DNA from: Halococcus saccharolyticus DSM 5350
Lineage (GTDB): Archaea; Halobacteriota; Halobacteria; Halobacteriales; Halococcaceae
Direction of reading: 5' to 3'
NCBI RefSeq assembly: GCF_000336915.1
Contig: NZ_AOMD01000025.1
Coordinates: 222,431 to 286,430, forward strand
Length of the DNA stretch: 64,000 nt
Each line of letters opens with the position of its first letter. Within the stretch, counting starts at the first letter, position 1. The translations under genes and the position numbers were made by a program. The notes beneath the pieces are model-generated. The model saw nothing but the letters and a program-made list of their open reading frames with translations. It made no database searches and was not told the origin of the DNA. This document shows, piece after piece, positions 1 to 8,798 of the stretch.

Positions 1-1146
1 AGCGCGACGTGGATCTCGACCGCCCACCTGCTCTGTGGCGTCGGGATCTTCACCGGTCTCGTCGTCGCGCTCGCGTGGACGCTCGAAATCGATGTTCCTG
101 CGGCCGCACCGGACAGCGACACACAGCTCGCCGAAGCCACACCATCGGCCGCGACGACAGACGACCGGACGACGACTAAGACACCATCCGCCGATAGCCA
201 CCGTGACCCGACGGTTGCCGAGAACGACGTAGAAGCGGTATCGACGCGATCGCCGTCCCCTGTTGACAGAGGGGTGATCGAACGCGCACGAACCGTCGGG
301 GCGGCGTACTTCCGGCTGATGAAACCCCGGCTGATGTGGCTGCTGTGTCTGGTCGCAGCCGCCGGGATGGCGCTCGCCGCCGGGCCGGGGCTCGACGCCG
401 GCACCGTCGTCCGGGTGCTCGGCGGTGGCGTGCTCGCGATCGGCGCGAGCGGCACGTTCAACCACGTCCTCGAACGCGACATCGACCGCCGGATGCAGCG
501 AACCGCCGATCGGCCGCTCGCGACCGACGAAGTGGGCGTCCGCAACGCGATGGCCTTCGGCTGCGTGCTCGCGGTCGCGTCGCTCGGCCTGTTCCTCACC
601 GTGAACCTGCTCGCGGCCGCGCTCGGGCTGTGTGCCATCCTGTTTTACAGCGTGATCTACACCCTGGTTCTCAAACCCAATACTGTACAGAACACGGTAC
701 TCGGGGGTGCAGCGGGCGCGCTGCCGGCGATCATCGGCTGGGTCGGCGTAACGGGGAAGATCGGGATCCCTGGACTCGCGCTCGCGGGTGTGATCTTCCT
801 CTGGACGCCGGCGCACTTCTACAATCTCGCGCTCGCGTACAAGGATGACTACGAGCGTGCCGACTTCCCGATGATGCCCGTGGTCCGTGGTGAGCGGGTC
901 ACGCGCCGGCACATCCTGTGGTATCTCGGTGCGACCCTCCTCGGCGCGAGCGTGCTCGCGGCGGTCGCCGAACTCGGCTGGCTCTACGCCGCGGCCACGG
1001 TCGCCTTCGGCGGTGTGTTCCTCTGGTCGGTGGTCCGACTCCACCGCGAGCGGACCGAAAACGCCGCGTTCCGGGCGTTTCACGCGTCGAACGCGTACCT
1101 CGGTGCGGTGCTCGTCGCGGTCGTGATCGACGCCATCGTGTTGTGA
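1..1146 (+). CDS. ctaB: Heme o synthase (protoheme IX farnesyltransferase), 5' end outside window
   Basis: This integral membrane UbiA-type prenyltransferase adds a farnesyl group to heme b to make heme o for terminal oxidases. The frame is open from the first base of the window. A GTG at 274 could start a 290-residue enzyme, but the upstream codons encode a membrane helix (HLLCGVGIFTGLVVALAW) and an acidic/Thr-rich linker. I therefore read it as the fused haloarchaeal form, whose N-terminal membrane domain resembles the heme A synthase CtaA/Cox15 family, truncated here. Seen in the sequence: the polyprenyl-diphosphate/Mg motif NHVLERDIDRRM, a second Asp-rich loop (YKDDYERADFP) and about seven to nine helices. 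The neighbours (a membrane protein, an ABC exporter and DUF420) fit cytochrome oxidase assembly. Confidence 0.93.
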   Translation, partial: SATWISTAHLLCGVGIFTGLVVALAWTLEIDVPAAAPDSDTQLAEATPSAATTDDRTTTKTPSADSHRDPTVAENDVEAVSTRSPSPVDRGVIERARTVGAAYFRLMKPRLMWLLCLVAAAGMALAAGPGLDAGTVVRVLGGGVLAIGASGTFNHVLERDIDRRMQRTADRPLATDEVGVRNAMAFGCVLAVASLGLFLTVNLLAAALGLCAILFYSVIYTLVLKPNTVQNTVLGGAAGALPAIIGWVGVTGKIGIPGLALAGVIFLWTPAHFYNLALAYKDDYERADFPMMPVVRGERVTRRHILWYLGATLLGASVLAAVAELGWLYAAATVAFGGVFLWSVVRLHRERTENAAFRAFHASNAYLGAVLVAVVIDAIVL

Positions 1147-1168
1147 TCTCACACCATCCATACTACCC

Positions 1169-1846
1169 ATGAGCTACGACCGCATCGCCATCCGCGATCG
1201 CCTCGCCCGTGTCAGTCCGACCCCCGAAACTCTACTGTGGGGCGCGATTCTCGTCACCGCCGAACTTCTGGCGCTGTTGCTCTACCTCGTCCAGCCGAAC
1301 GTGACGCCGACCGCGATCCGATACTACGTCTATCCGTTCATCTGGATCAACGTCGGTCTCTGGGCGCTCTTCCGGATCGATCCACCGGCAGCGAGTCGGC
1401 GGCGACGCTACGCCGCGAGTGCGCTCGCGGTCGGGTACTTCGCCGTGCTCGCGTACGCTGGCGGGCTCGTGGGCTCCGGTCTCGGCGAGATGGCGACCGG
1501 GCTCCGGATCGCCCCCCTGCCGCCGGGACAGGGCCCCGCACTGATCTATGGCGGTGAGGCGATCCGACTGGTGCTCTTCCCGTACAGGATCGTGGGCTAC
1601 GTCGCGCTCGCCGCGCTCGTCTACGCCACCGTCCTCGACGTGGCGGGCTCGGCGATCGGGGGCGTTCTCGGACTGTTCTCGTGTGTGAGCTGTACGTGGC
1701 CCGTGATCGCCTCACTCGTCGGCGGCGTCGCCGGAGGCTCCTCGGCGGTCGCAAGTGCTGCACTTTCCGAATCGTACGGACTCTCGACCGTGATCTTCGT
1801 CGTCACGGTCGGACTGCTGTACTGGCGACCGTTCGGTGGCGAGTAG
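1169..1846 (+). CDS. Haloarchaeal membrane protein (DUF7546-like)
   Basis: A 225-residue protein with about six predicted membrane helices and short Arg-rich cytoplasmic loops. A CVSC pair sits at about residues 173-176, at the start of a Gly/Ala-rich helical hairpin, and could bind metal or form a disulfide. It starts 22 bases after ctaB on the same strand and precedes a SelW-like protein and an ABC exporter. The position suggests a role in oxidase or heme-copper assembly, but that is inference from context. The DUF assignment is from memory of the family and is less sure than the gene itself. Confidence 0.8.
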   Translation: MSYDRIAIRDRLARVSPTPETLLWGAILVTAELLALLLYLVQPNVTPTAIRYYVYPFIWINVGLWALFRIDPPAASRRRRYAASALAVGYFAVLAYAGGLVGSGLGEMATGLRIAPLPPGQGPALIYGGEAIRLVLFPYRIVGYVALAALVYATVLDVAGSAIGGVLGLFSCVSCTWPVIASLVGGVAGGSSAVASAALSESYGLSTVIFVVTVGLLYWRPFGGE

Positions 1847-1916
1847 CGCCGCAGTAGCCACGGCAGAGGAACGAGGACGGGCAAAGCGTAAATCGCCCGC
1901 GTCCGTCGTGAGGTGC

Positions 1917-2147
1917 ATGGCAACCGTCGAGATCGAATACTGCGTCCCGTGTGGCTTCCTCGAACGAGCCGAAGCAATCCAACACGCGCTGCTCGCCGGT
2001 CTTGGCGAGGAACTCGACCGGGTGGCGCTCGTGACCGGCGATCACGGCGTGCTCACGGTCACGGTCGACGACGAGACCGTCTTCGACAAAGCCAACGACG
2101 AATACGACGTCGACGGAATCGTCCGAGAAGTCCGCAGTCAGCTGTGA
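1917..2147 (+). CDS. SelT/SelW/SelH (Rdx) family thioredoxin-like protein
   Basis: A 76-residue protein beginning MATVEIEYCVPCGF. The CxxC (CVPC) just after the first beta strand is the Rdx family redox motif, where some eukaryotic members carry selenocysteine. The length fits the family. I chose the ATG at 1917 because the motif then lies at residues 9-12, as is usual; an in-frame start further upstream at 1836 would add an unrelated Arg-rich stretch overlapping the previous gene. Its substrate is unknown. It lies between a membrane protein and an ABC transporter and may share their transcript. Confidence 0.85.
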   Translation: MATVEIEYCVPCGFLERAEAIQHALLAGLGEELDRVALVTGDHGVLTVTVDDETVFDKANDEYDVDGIVREVRSQL

Positions 2148-2219
2148 CTGCCAGTCAACGGTGCGACCGATCGTCGCCGAATCGATCCCCTTAGAACGCC
2201 TCCGCCACTCGGTTTCGGT

Positions 2220-3272
2220 ATGGAACGGGCACTCGTCGCCGAGGACGTCCGGCGTGAGTATGGCGATCGGGTCGCGCTCGACGGCGTCTCGCTGTCGGTC
2301 GACGCTGGCGAGGTGTTCGCCCTTGTCGGACCGAACGGTGCGGGCAAGACCACGCTGGTCCGCGCGCTGACCGGAACGACCGACATCGACGGCGAAGTAT
2401 CGGTGTTCGGCGAGTCGCCCGCGACCGTCGCGAAGTCGCGTCTCGGCGTCCTGCCCCAAGAGTTCACTCCACCGGAACGCCTGAGCGCGCGCGAACTCGT
2501 CGCCTACTACGCCGGCCTCTACGACGATCCCCGCGATGTCGAGAACGTGCTTGCGGACGTCGGCCTCGCCGACACCGCCGACACCCACTACGAGAACCTC
2601 TCGGGCGGCCAGCGCCGGCGGACCTGCGTCGGCGCGACGCTCGTGAACGACCCCGACCTTCTCGTGCTCGACGAGCCCACGACGGGGATCGATCCCGCGG
2701 GCCGTCGTGATCTCCGGCGACTCCTCGCCGACCTCGCCGACGGCGGCACCACGGTACTGCTCACCACCCACGACATGACCGAAGCCGAGCGCCTCGCCGA
2801 CCGGGTGGGGCTGCTCGCCGACGGCCGCCTCGCCGCCGTCGACTCCCCCGCAGCCCTCGTCGCCGAACACGGTGGCGAGAACCGGATCGTGGTCGATCTC
2901 GTCACCGAGCCGAGCGAGGATGTCGCGGCCACCAGTGGCGCTACGGCACCGTCGCCAGCGGCCGCAGCGGATGCGCTCGACGAGACCGGCCATCGGGTCG
3001 AACTGCGCGACACCGAACTCGTGATTCACGGGATCGCGGCCGAGGAGATCGGTTCGGTGGTCGACGATCTCGAAGACACCGGTATCGCCTACGACGGCCT
3101 CGAATGGCGACAGCCCGATCTCGAAGACGTCTATCTCGCGGTGACCGGACAAGCGGTCACCGGCGGCGGGGAACCGATCGCGGAATCGACAGACACCGAT
3201 AGCGACGACACGGAAGCGGAGACACCGGCGAAGCCAAGCGCGAGCGAAGGTGAAACGGAGGTGGCCCAGTGA
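2220..3272 (+). CDS. ABC transporter ATP-binding protein
   Basis: A 350-residue nucleotide-binding subunit. Walker A (GPNGAGKTT) is near residue 38, the signature LSGGQRRR near 137, Walker B (LLVLDEPTTG) near 150-160 and the switch His in LTTHDMTEA near 185. About 100 extra C-terminal residues, acidic and ending in a Glu/Thr-rich tail, follow the core domain, as in drug/lipid-type (CcmA/DrrA-like) exporters. The last bases overlap the GTG start of the permease gene, so the two are translationally coupled. The substrate cannot be told from sequence. Confidence 0.95.
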   Translation: MERALVAEDVRREYGDRVALDGVSLSVDAGEVFALVGPNGAGKTTLVRALTGTTDIDGEVSVFGESPATVAKSRLGVLPQEFTPPERLSARELVAYYAGLYDDPRDVENVLADVGLADTADTHYENLSGGQRRRTCVGATLVNDPDLLVLDEPTTGIDPAGRRDLRRLLADLADGGTTVLLTTHDMTEAERLADRVGLLADGRLAAVDSPAALVAEHGGENRIVVDLVTEPSEDVAATSGATAPSPAAAADALDETGHRVELRDTELVIHGIAAEEIGSVVDDLEDTGIAYDGLEWRQPDLEDVYLAVTGQAVTGGGEPIAESTDTDSDDTEAETPAKPSASEGETEVAQ

Positions 3273-4021
3273 CCGCCACCGGCCGGGTGGGAGCGGAGTT
3301 CACGGCGGCGTGGCGATCGTTCCTCCGGCGGCGGACCGCGGTGTTTTTCACGTTTTTCTTCCCCGTCCTCCTGATCTTGATCTTCGGCGTGCTCGTCCAG
3401 ACCCAGCCCACGGGCGGCGGGCTGTTCACCGAACCGGCGGGCTACTACGTACCTGGCTACCTCGCGGTCGTGGTGCTGTTCACGCCGCTCTCACGGATCG
3501 GGAGCACGGTCGCGCGCCACCGCGACGGCAACCGCTTCGAGAAGCTCGCGACCACGCCGCTCTCGCGGACGGAGTGGCTGCTCGCCCGGACGCTCGTCAA
3601 CGTCGTCATCATCGGGATCGCGAGCCTGCTCATCCTCGGGCTCGTGGTGCTCGTCACTGGAGCCGAGGTGGCGCTCTCACCGGCGCTGATCCCGTTCATC
3701 GGGATCGCGGTCGCGCTGTTCTGTGGGGTCGGCGCGCTGCTCGGGAGCCTCGCCGACTCTACTGATGGGACGATCGCCGCGAGCAACACGATCGCGCTGC
3801 CCCTCCTCTTTCTCTCGGAGACGTTCGTCCCGCCCGACCTGCTCCCGACCTGGTTCCAGCCGATCGTGAATCTCTCGCCGCTCACCTACTTCGCACGCGG
3901 CGTGCGCGCGGTGACGAACGAAGCCAGCGCGGCGGTGTGGGGCAGAGACCTGATCGTGCTCTGCGTGCTCGCGGTCGGCTTCGTCGCGCTCGGAGCGTAC
4001 GCGCTCCCGCGGACGGACTGA
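3269..4021 (+). CDS. ABC-2 type transporter permease
   Basis: A 250-residue membrane subunit with six predicted helices. An N-terminal charged segment (SFLRRRTAVFF) leads into helix 1, and the conserved central part of ABC-2 permeases is visible (PLSRTEWLLARTL, then LPLLFLSETFVPPDLLP). The GTG start overlaps the stop of the ATPase gene in the arrangement GTGA. Together the two genes make one exporter. Linkage to ctaB and the DUF7546-like gene hints at a role in respiratory chain assembly, but that is only positional. Confidence 0.93.
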   Translation: MTATGRVGAEFTAAWRSFLRRRTAVFFTFFFPVLLILIFGVLVQTQPTGGGLFTEPAGYYVPGYLAVVVLFTPLSRIGSTVARHRDGNRFEKLATTPLSRTEWLLARTLVNVVIIGIASLLILGLVVLVTGAEVALSPALIPFIGIAVALFCGVGALLGSLADSTDGTIAASNTIALPLLFLSETFVPPDLLPTWFQPIVNLSPLTYFARGVRAVTNEASAAVWGRDLIVLCVLAVGFVALGAYALPRTD

Positions 4022-4106
4022 CTGATTCGTTCCGACGAGGCCGGGGCTTGTCATCTTCCTCCAAAATCCACCGATCGACACGGATACGACCAGTGTATAC
4101 AGTAGT

Positions 4107-4433
4107 TTGACATGGGATCGCAAACACCAGCAGGGTAGTGAGGCTGTAGTGGGTGTAGTGGGTGAACCGAATTCGTTGCTGTACACTCTCAGCTATTTTC
4201 TCCTGTTTCCACCCACGATGATCGGAGGACTGTTGATTCCCATCGGACTGCTACGCCTGACGGGATGGATGACGACTGGCAATACTGTCGAAAACGCCAT
4301 CGGTGAGCAACCCGAGTACAAATCACGGCTACACCGCTTTGCCACGTTTGCGATCGGGTTCGTCTGTATGCTTGCTTCTGGCGTCGTATGTACCGTGGTA
4401 GTGGAGGGAGTTCTGTTCGGCCCGCTTGGTTGA
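4107..4433 (+). CDS. Hypothetical two-helix membrane protein
   Basis: A 108-residue product with two hydrophobic spans (residues about 24-52 and 82-106) separated by a charged loop. I recognise no family. The first in-frame codon is TTG at 4107; a GTG near 4149 is an equally plausible start that still keeps both helices. Base composition is lower in G+C than in the flanking genes, which may mean recent acquisition. It converges with the DUF420 gene 33 bases downstream. Confidence 0.55.
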   Translation: MTWDRKHQQGSEAVVGVVGEPNSLLYTLSYFLLFPPTMIGGLLIPIGLLRLTGWMTTGNTVENAIGEQPEYKSRLHRFATFAIGFVCMLASGVVCTVVVEGVLFGPLG

Positions 4434-4466
4434 GTGCAGTTTCCAGAGGTGATACGGCGGCCGAGA

Positions 4467-5075
4467 CTATCGGGGAACCCAGCTGTACACGTGATTCAAG
4501 AGGAAGTAGGTCACGACACCCAGAAAGAGACTCAGCGACCACGACGCGACCGCGATCCGACCGATCCGTGCGTGGGCGGTCTCTGTGAGTTCGGCGGGTG
4601 TGTGGGTCAGTCCGAGCACTACGGGATAGATCACGACTGGGACCGCGACTGCCGACAGCAGGATGTGGATCGCGAGCATCAGGAGGTAGATCGGCTCGAT
4701 GATTCCGGCGTAGGCACCGAGGAACTGTCCCTCGCGGATCACGATCGACTTCTCGAAGCCGCCGCCGATCTTCCAGAGGTAGAGTACGAGGAAGCCGAGG
4801 ATCAGCGTGAACGCGGTGAGCATCGCCGCGCGGTGTCGCCATACGTCTCCGCGGCGGATAAGGACGTAGCCAACGAGCAGCGCGGTCAGCGCGAGGCTGT
4901 TGATGACCGCGATCGCATCGGAGAACAGCAGCACGGTCTCTTCCCCGATCGGCGGAAAGATGTCGACGATGCCGGCGAAACTCCCGAGGACGAGCACGTA
5001 GCCGACGACCGAGAGGACGGCAGTGACGGCGAGCGGATGTCGCTTCACCGGCCCCTCGGCGCTCGCGGTGGCCAT
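4467..5075 (-). CDS. DUF420 family membrane protein
   Basis: A 202-residue protein with five or six predicted membrane helices. The conserved His residues fall inside or next to helices (RGDVWRHRAAML, LAIHILLSA, then TAHARIGR), as in DUF420 proteins, which are often encoded with cytochrome oxidase and heme synthesis genes and resemble the CtaG/CtaM assembly group. The ATG is at 5075. It stands alone on the minus strand, with ctaB and the exporter on the other strand a few kilobases to the left. A role in heme-copper oxidase biogenesis is inferred from the family. Confidence 0.87.
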   Translation of the reverse strand: MATASAEGPVKRHPLAVTAVLSVVGYVLVLGSFAGIVDIFPPIGEETVLLFSDAIAVINSLALTALLVGYVLIRRGDVWRHRAAMLTAFTLILGFLVLYLWKIGGGFEKSIVIREGQFLGAYAGIIEPIYLLMLAIHILLSAVAVPVVIYPVVLGLTHTPAELTETAHARIGRIAVASWSLSLFLGVVTYFLLNHVYSWVPR

Positions 5076-5197
5076 ACGTCGGGATCGGGCCGCGGGTGGT
5101 ATCCGTCTTCGGATTTCTGGCGAACGGGCGAGAGACAGAATCGATCCACATCGTCGTTACCGATAGACCCAAACCGCGGGCGGGCAAACGTTACCGC

Positions 5198-5614
5198 ATG
5201 AGTGCGGGGCAGACACAGCAACCGATCCGATGTCTCGTCGCCAAGGTGGGTCTCGACGGCCACGACCGCGGCGCACACGTCATCGCGCGAGCGTTCCGCG
5301 ACGCGGGCTTCGAGGTAGTGTACTCGGGGCTGCATCGCTCGCCCGACGAGGTAGTCCAGGCCGCGGTCCAAGAGGACGTCGACGTGCTCGGGATCTCGAT
5401 CCTCTCGGGCGCACACAACACCCTCGTCCCCAAGATCTTGGACGGCCTCGACGAGTACGACGCCCTCGACGATACCCTGGTACTGGTCGGTGGGATCGTG
5501 CCCGACAAGGACAAAGACGATCTCGAGGAGCAGGGCGTCTCGGCGATCTTCGGTCCCGGCGCGTCGATGGAGGACACCATCGAATTCGTCCGCGAGAACG
5601 CCCCCGAGCGATGA
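5198..5614 (+). CDS. mcmA2: Methylmalonyl-CoA mutase, cobalamin-binding subunit
   Basis: A 138-residue B12-binding subunit of the mutase that interconverts methylmalonyl-CoA and succinyl-CoA. The lower-axial His motif DxHxxG is seen as LDGHDRGAHV at residues about 18-27, followed by SILSGAH and GGIVPDKD, the other two B12-fold signatures. The start ATG at 5198 gives the normal short N-terminus. The stop overlaps the ATG of meaB in ATGA, so mutase subunit and chaperone are co-translated. The large catalytic subunit is not in this window. Confidence 0.95.
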   Translation: MSAGQTQQPIRCLVAKVGLDGHDRGAHVIARAFRDAGFEVVYSGLHRSPDEVVQAAVQEDVDVLGISILSGAHNTLVPKILDGLDEYDALDDTLVLVGGIVPDKDKDDLEEQGVSAIFGPGASMEDTIEFVRENAPER

Positions 5615-6714
5615 GCGACCTGCTCGAACGGCTGCTCGACGGCGACCACCGCGCGCTGGCGCGCACGATCACCAACATCGAAAATCGTGCGCCTGGCTAC
5701 CGAGACCTCGTCTCGGGGCTCTACGAGCACGCCGGCACCGCCGAAGTGATCGGCATCACTGGAAGTCCCGGCGCGGGGAAGTCCACCCTCGTCGACAAGA
5801 TGGCCGAGACGTACCGCGACCGCGGCGAAACCGTGGGTGTGATCGCCATCGATCCGTCCTCGCCCTTTACCGGTGGCGCGGTGCTCGGCGATCGCATCCG
5901 GATGGCCTCGAACGTGGGCGACATGGACGTGTTCTTCCGGTCGATGAGCGCACGGGGCAGCCTCGGCGGCGTCTCGATCGCGACCGCGGACGCGGTGAAG
6001 GCGCTCGACGCGTTCGGGAAGGACCGGATCATCGTCGAGACGGTGGGCGCAGGGCAAAACGAAATCGACATCGTGAAGACCGCCGACACGGTCTGCGTGC
6101 TGGTCCAACCGGGCAGCGGTGACGACGTCCAGATGCTTAAGGCCGGAATCTTGGAGATCGCGGACGTGTTCGTGGTGAACAAGGCCGATCTCGACGGGGC
6201 CGATAGAACGGTCCAAGAGCTTCGAGAGATGCTCGACTTGCGCGGGAACGCCGGTTCGGGCAGGAACGATGGCCACCACGCGAGCCACGGCCACCACGCC
6301 GAAGCGACCGAAAGCGACGCTGCTGCGGCTGACGGAGCCGCACTCAAGCAAGCCGAGGCCGAACCAGGCGACGAGGACGGAGCAGACGCCGTGTGGACGC
6401 CACCGATCGTCGAGGCGGTCGCCACCCGCGGCGAGGGCGTCGAGGCGTTCCTCGACGCGATCGATGACCACCACGCGCATCTCGATTCGACCGGCGAGGC
6501 CGCAGCGAAGGCCCGCGAGCGCTACGCCGAGGAGATTCGAACCTTACTGCGCGAGGACACCGCCGCACTCCTCACCGAGGAGATCGACGCTCGCGGCGGG
6601 ATCGACGACCTCGTGGATGGCGTCGTTGCGGGCGAGACCGATCCGTACGGGATCGCCGACGACGTTCTCGATCCCGTCGCGGCGTGTCTCCGCGAGCGCC
6701 GCGAGGACGAATGA
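5611..6714 (+). CDS. meaB: MeaB/ArgK family GTPase, methylmalonyl-CoA mutase chaperone
   Basis: A 367-residue G3E-family GTPase that protects and reloads the B12 cofactor of methylmalonyl-CoA mutase. P-loop GSPGAGKST near residue 52, then AIDPSSPFTGGA, the ETVGAGQNE switch near 150 and the base-recognition NKAD near 190. It starts inside the stop of the B12 subunit gene. An unusual insert near residues 215-260 is His-rich (GHHASHGHHAEATES) and acidic, and lies between the GTPase core and the C-terminal dimerisation helices. Such a tract could bind metal; that is inference. The normal family length is about 320-340. Confidence 0.95.
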   Translation: MSDLLERLLDGDHRALARTITNIENRAPGYRDLVSGLYEHAGTAEVIGITGSPGAGKSTLVDKMAETYRDRGETVGVIAIDPSSPFTGGAVLGDRIRMASNVGDMDVFFRSMSARGSLGGVSIATADAVKALDAFGKDRIIVETVGAGQNEIDIVKTADTVCVLVQPGSGDDVQMLKAGILEIADVFVVNKADLDGADRTVQELREMLDLRGNAGSGRNDGHHASHGHHAEATESDAAAADGAALKQAEAEPGDEDGADAVWTPPIVEAVATRGEGVEAFLDAIDDHHAHLDSTGEAAAKARERYAEEIRTLLREDTAALLTEEIDARGGIDDLVDGVVAGETDPYGIADDVLDPVAACLRERREDE

Positions 6715-6748
6715 CGGGAGTAGCGACCCTGGGAGGTGGAGGATCAGT

Positions 6749-8548
6749 GTGAGCCGAAACGACGAGCTCGCCGACCGATTCGAGGAGTTCGCCGACCGAC
6801 TCGAAGCTACCGGGGTCGAGTACAAGCCACAGTCCTACCGCCGAGCGGCCGAGAACGTCCGCGCGTACCCCGAGTCCGTCGAGTCGCTCGTGGCCGACGG
6901 CGGAGATGGCGTCGAGGCGATTGAGGGGGTCGGCGAGGCGCTCGCCGCGAAGATCGTCGAGTACGTCGAAACGGGCGCAATCGAGGAGCTGGAGGAGCTC
7001 CGGACGGAGCTGCCGGTCGACATGGCCACGCTCACGAGCGTCGAGGGCGTCGGCCCGAAGACGGTCGGCACACTGTACGACGAACTCGGTGTCGAAGATC
7101 TCGACGATCTCGAAACCGTCGCGCGGGAGGAGAAAATCCGCGAGATCTCCGGGTTCGGCGCGACCTCGGAGGAGAACATCCTCGCGGGGATCGAGTTCGC
7201 GCGCCAGGCGAACGAGCGCTCGCTGCTCGGCGACGCGCGCCCGCTCGGCGAGGCGCTAATGGAGTACGTCGCTGGTGGAGCAGACGGGGCGGTCGAACGG
7301 TGCGAACTCGGGGGCTCGCTCCGGCGGTGGCGCGAGACCATCGGCGACGTGGATCTCCTCGTCGCGAGCGACGATCCCGGAAGCGTGGTCGAGCGATTCA
7401 CCGACTGGGACCGCGCCGACGCCGTGATCGAGGCGGGGACGAGCAAGGCGAGCCTCCGCGCGAACGGCGTCCGGATGGACCTTCGGGTGGTCGTGCCCAA
7501 GGAGTTCGGGAGCGCGCTCCAGTATTTCACGGGGAGTCGCGACCACAACATCGGGGTTCGGAACCGTGCGATCGAGCGCGATCTGAAGGTCAACGAGTAC
7601 GGCGTCTTCGACGTCTCCGAGCTTGGCTCGGATGGCTCGTCGGACGAGTCTGACGGCGTCAGCGACGTTGACGATCCCGAATCCGGTCAACGAGTCGGCG
7701 AGCGGGTCGCGGGCGAGACCGAGGCTGGAATGTACGAGGCGGTCGACCTCCCACCGATTCCACCCGAGCTCAGGGAGGACAGCGGCGAGATCGACGCGGC
7801 CGCCGCGGGCGATCTTCCGGTCCTCGTCGAACTCGACGCCGTCCGTGGCGACCTCCACGTTCACACGGACTGGTCCGACGGCAAGCACTCGATCGAGGAG
7901 ATGATCGCTGATGCGGCCGAGTTCGGTCACGAGTACGTCTGTATCACCGATCACGCGAGTGGACCAGGAATCGTCGCCGACACCGGGCTTGCCGACGACG
8001 ATCTCCGCGAGCAGCGCGGCGCGATCGAGGACGCGACCGCCGCCGTCGACGCCGACATCGACGTACTCTGTGGCGTCGAAGCGAACATCGACGCCGATGG
8101 CGGGGTGTCGGTCGGCGATGAGGTGCTCGACGACCTCGATCTCGTGGTGGCCTCGCCGCACAGCGGACTCGACGGCGATGGCACCGACCGGCTTGTGACG
8201 GCGATCGAGCACCCCCACGTCGACGTAATCGGCCACCCGACCGGGCGCTATCTCAATCGGCGTCCTGGCCTCGATCTCGATTTCGAACGGGTCGCGCACG
8301 CGGCCGCCGAGCACGGCGTCGCGCTCGAGGTGAACGCGAATCCCCATCGACTCGATCTCTCTGGCGGTGCGGTTCGGACCGCGATCGAGGCCGGCGCGAC
8401 GATCACCGTCGATACCGACGCCCACCGGCCGGCGAGCTACGAGCTGCTTCGCTACGGCGTCCACACCGCCCGTCGGGGTTGGGCCGAGGTCGACGACGTG
8501 CTCAACGCCCGCGACGCCGCGGGGCTGCGCGCATTTCTCGCCGACTGA
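6749..8548 (+). CDS. polX: Family X DNA polymerase with C-terminal PHP domain
   Basis: A 599-residue repair polymerase/nuclease. An N-terminal helix-hairpin-helix region (residues 1-150, with GVGEALAAKIVEYVETG) leads to the nucleotidyltransferase palm with GGSLRRW and IGDVDLLVAS, carrying the metal Asp pair near 205. A spacer that is acidic and Ser/Gly-rich follows (around 290-330). The PHP domain begins at GDLHVHTDWSDGKHS near 365 and keeps its HxH and later His/Asp ligands (GHPTGRYL, TVDTDAHRP). The GTG at 6749 is preceded by a purine-rich GGGAGGTGGAGG at 6731-6742; upstream in-frame codons overlap meaB and encode nothing recognisable. It acts in base excision gap repair. Confidence 0.95.
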   Translation: MSRNDELADRFEEFADRLEATGVEYKPQSYRRAAENVRAYPESVESLVADGGDGVEAIEGVGEALAAKIVEYVETGAIEELEELRTELPVDMATLTSVEGVGPKTVGTLYDELGVEDLDDLETVAREEKIREISGFGATSEENILAGIEFARQANERSLLGDARPLGEALMEYVAGGADGAVERCELGGSLRRWRETIGDVDLLVASDDPGSVVERFTDWDRADAVIEAGTSKASLRANGVRMDLRVVVPKEFGSALQYFTGSRDHNIGVRNRAIERDLKVNEYGVFDVSELGSDGSSDESDGVSDVDDPESGQRVGERVAGETEAGMYEAVDLPPIPPELREDSGEIDAAAAGDLPVLVELDAVRGDLHVHTDWSDGKHSIEEMIADAAEFGHEYVCITDHASGPGIVADTGLADDDLREQRGAIEDATAAVDADIDVLCGVEANIDADGGVSVGDEVLDDLDLVVASPHSGLDGDGTDRLVTAIEHPHVDVIGHPTGRYLNRRPGLDLDFERVAHAAAEHGVALEVNANPHRLDLSGGAVRTAIEAGATITVDTDAHRPASYELLRYGVHTARRGWAEVDDVLNARDAAGLRAFLAD

Positions 8549-8607
8549 TCGTGGTGTTTTCGTTCAGTGTCGATCGAATCAACAGATGGTAATATGGTGC
8601 TGATAGC

Positions 8608-8760
8608 GGTACGGTCCTGGTGGGTCGAAGGCGATCGACCGCAGAGAGCAAGGGCTCTGGCAGTGCTGTGTGGTGGCGGGAAGCACTAATTCTCGTACCG
8701 CGAACGAGCCGCAGGCGAGCGAAGCGAGCGCACCAGACGAGTAAAGGGGTGCTGGTGCAA
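8608..8760. repeat. Diverged copy of dispersed palindromic repeat
   Basis: The stretch between polX and the nucleotidyltransferase gene shares its layout with the element at 14.8-15.1 kb: GGT-CGG-CCTGGTGGRT, then a run around GGGCT-TGGC-GTGCTGTG, then GGAAGCACTA and TACCGCGAACG followed by GCGAGCGAAGCGAGCG palindromes. I see no credible reading frame in the 250-base gap. This copy is the least conserved and lacks the T-rich terminal hairpin arms. Confidence 0.5.
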
Positions 8761-8798
8761 TGAAAAAGGACTTACCGGGCCGCCGAGTGTGAAAGCGC

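Noticed and set aside
1803-3152. Minus-strand 449-codon frame
   Set aside because: Lies antisense to the SelW-like gene and the ABC ATPase, both of which have strong motifs.
4434-5201. Plus-strand 255-codon frame rich in Glu and Asp
   Set aside because: Antisense of DUF420, whose helices and His pattern are clear on the minus strand.
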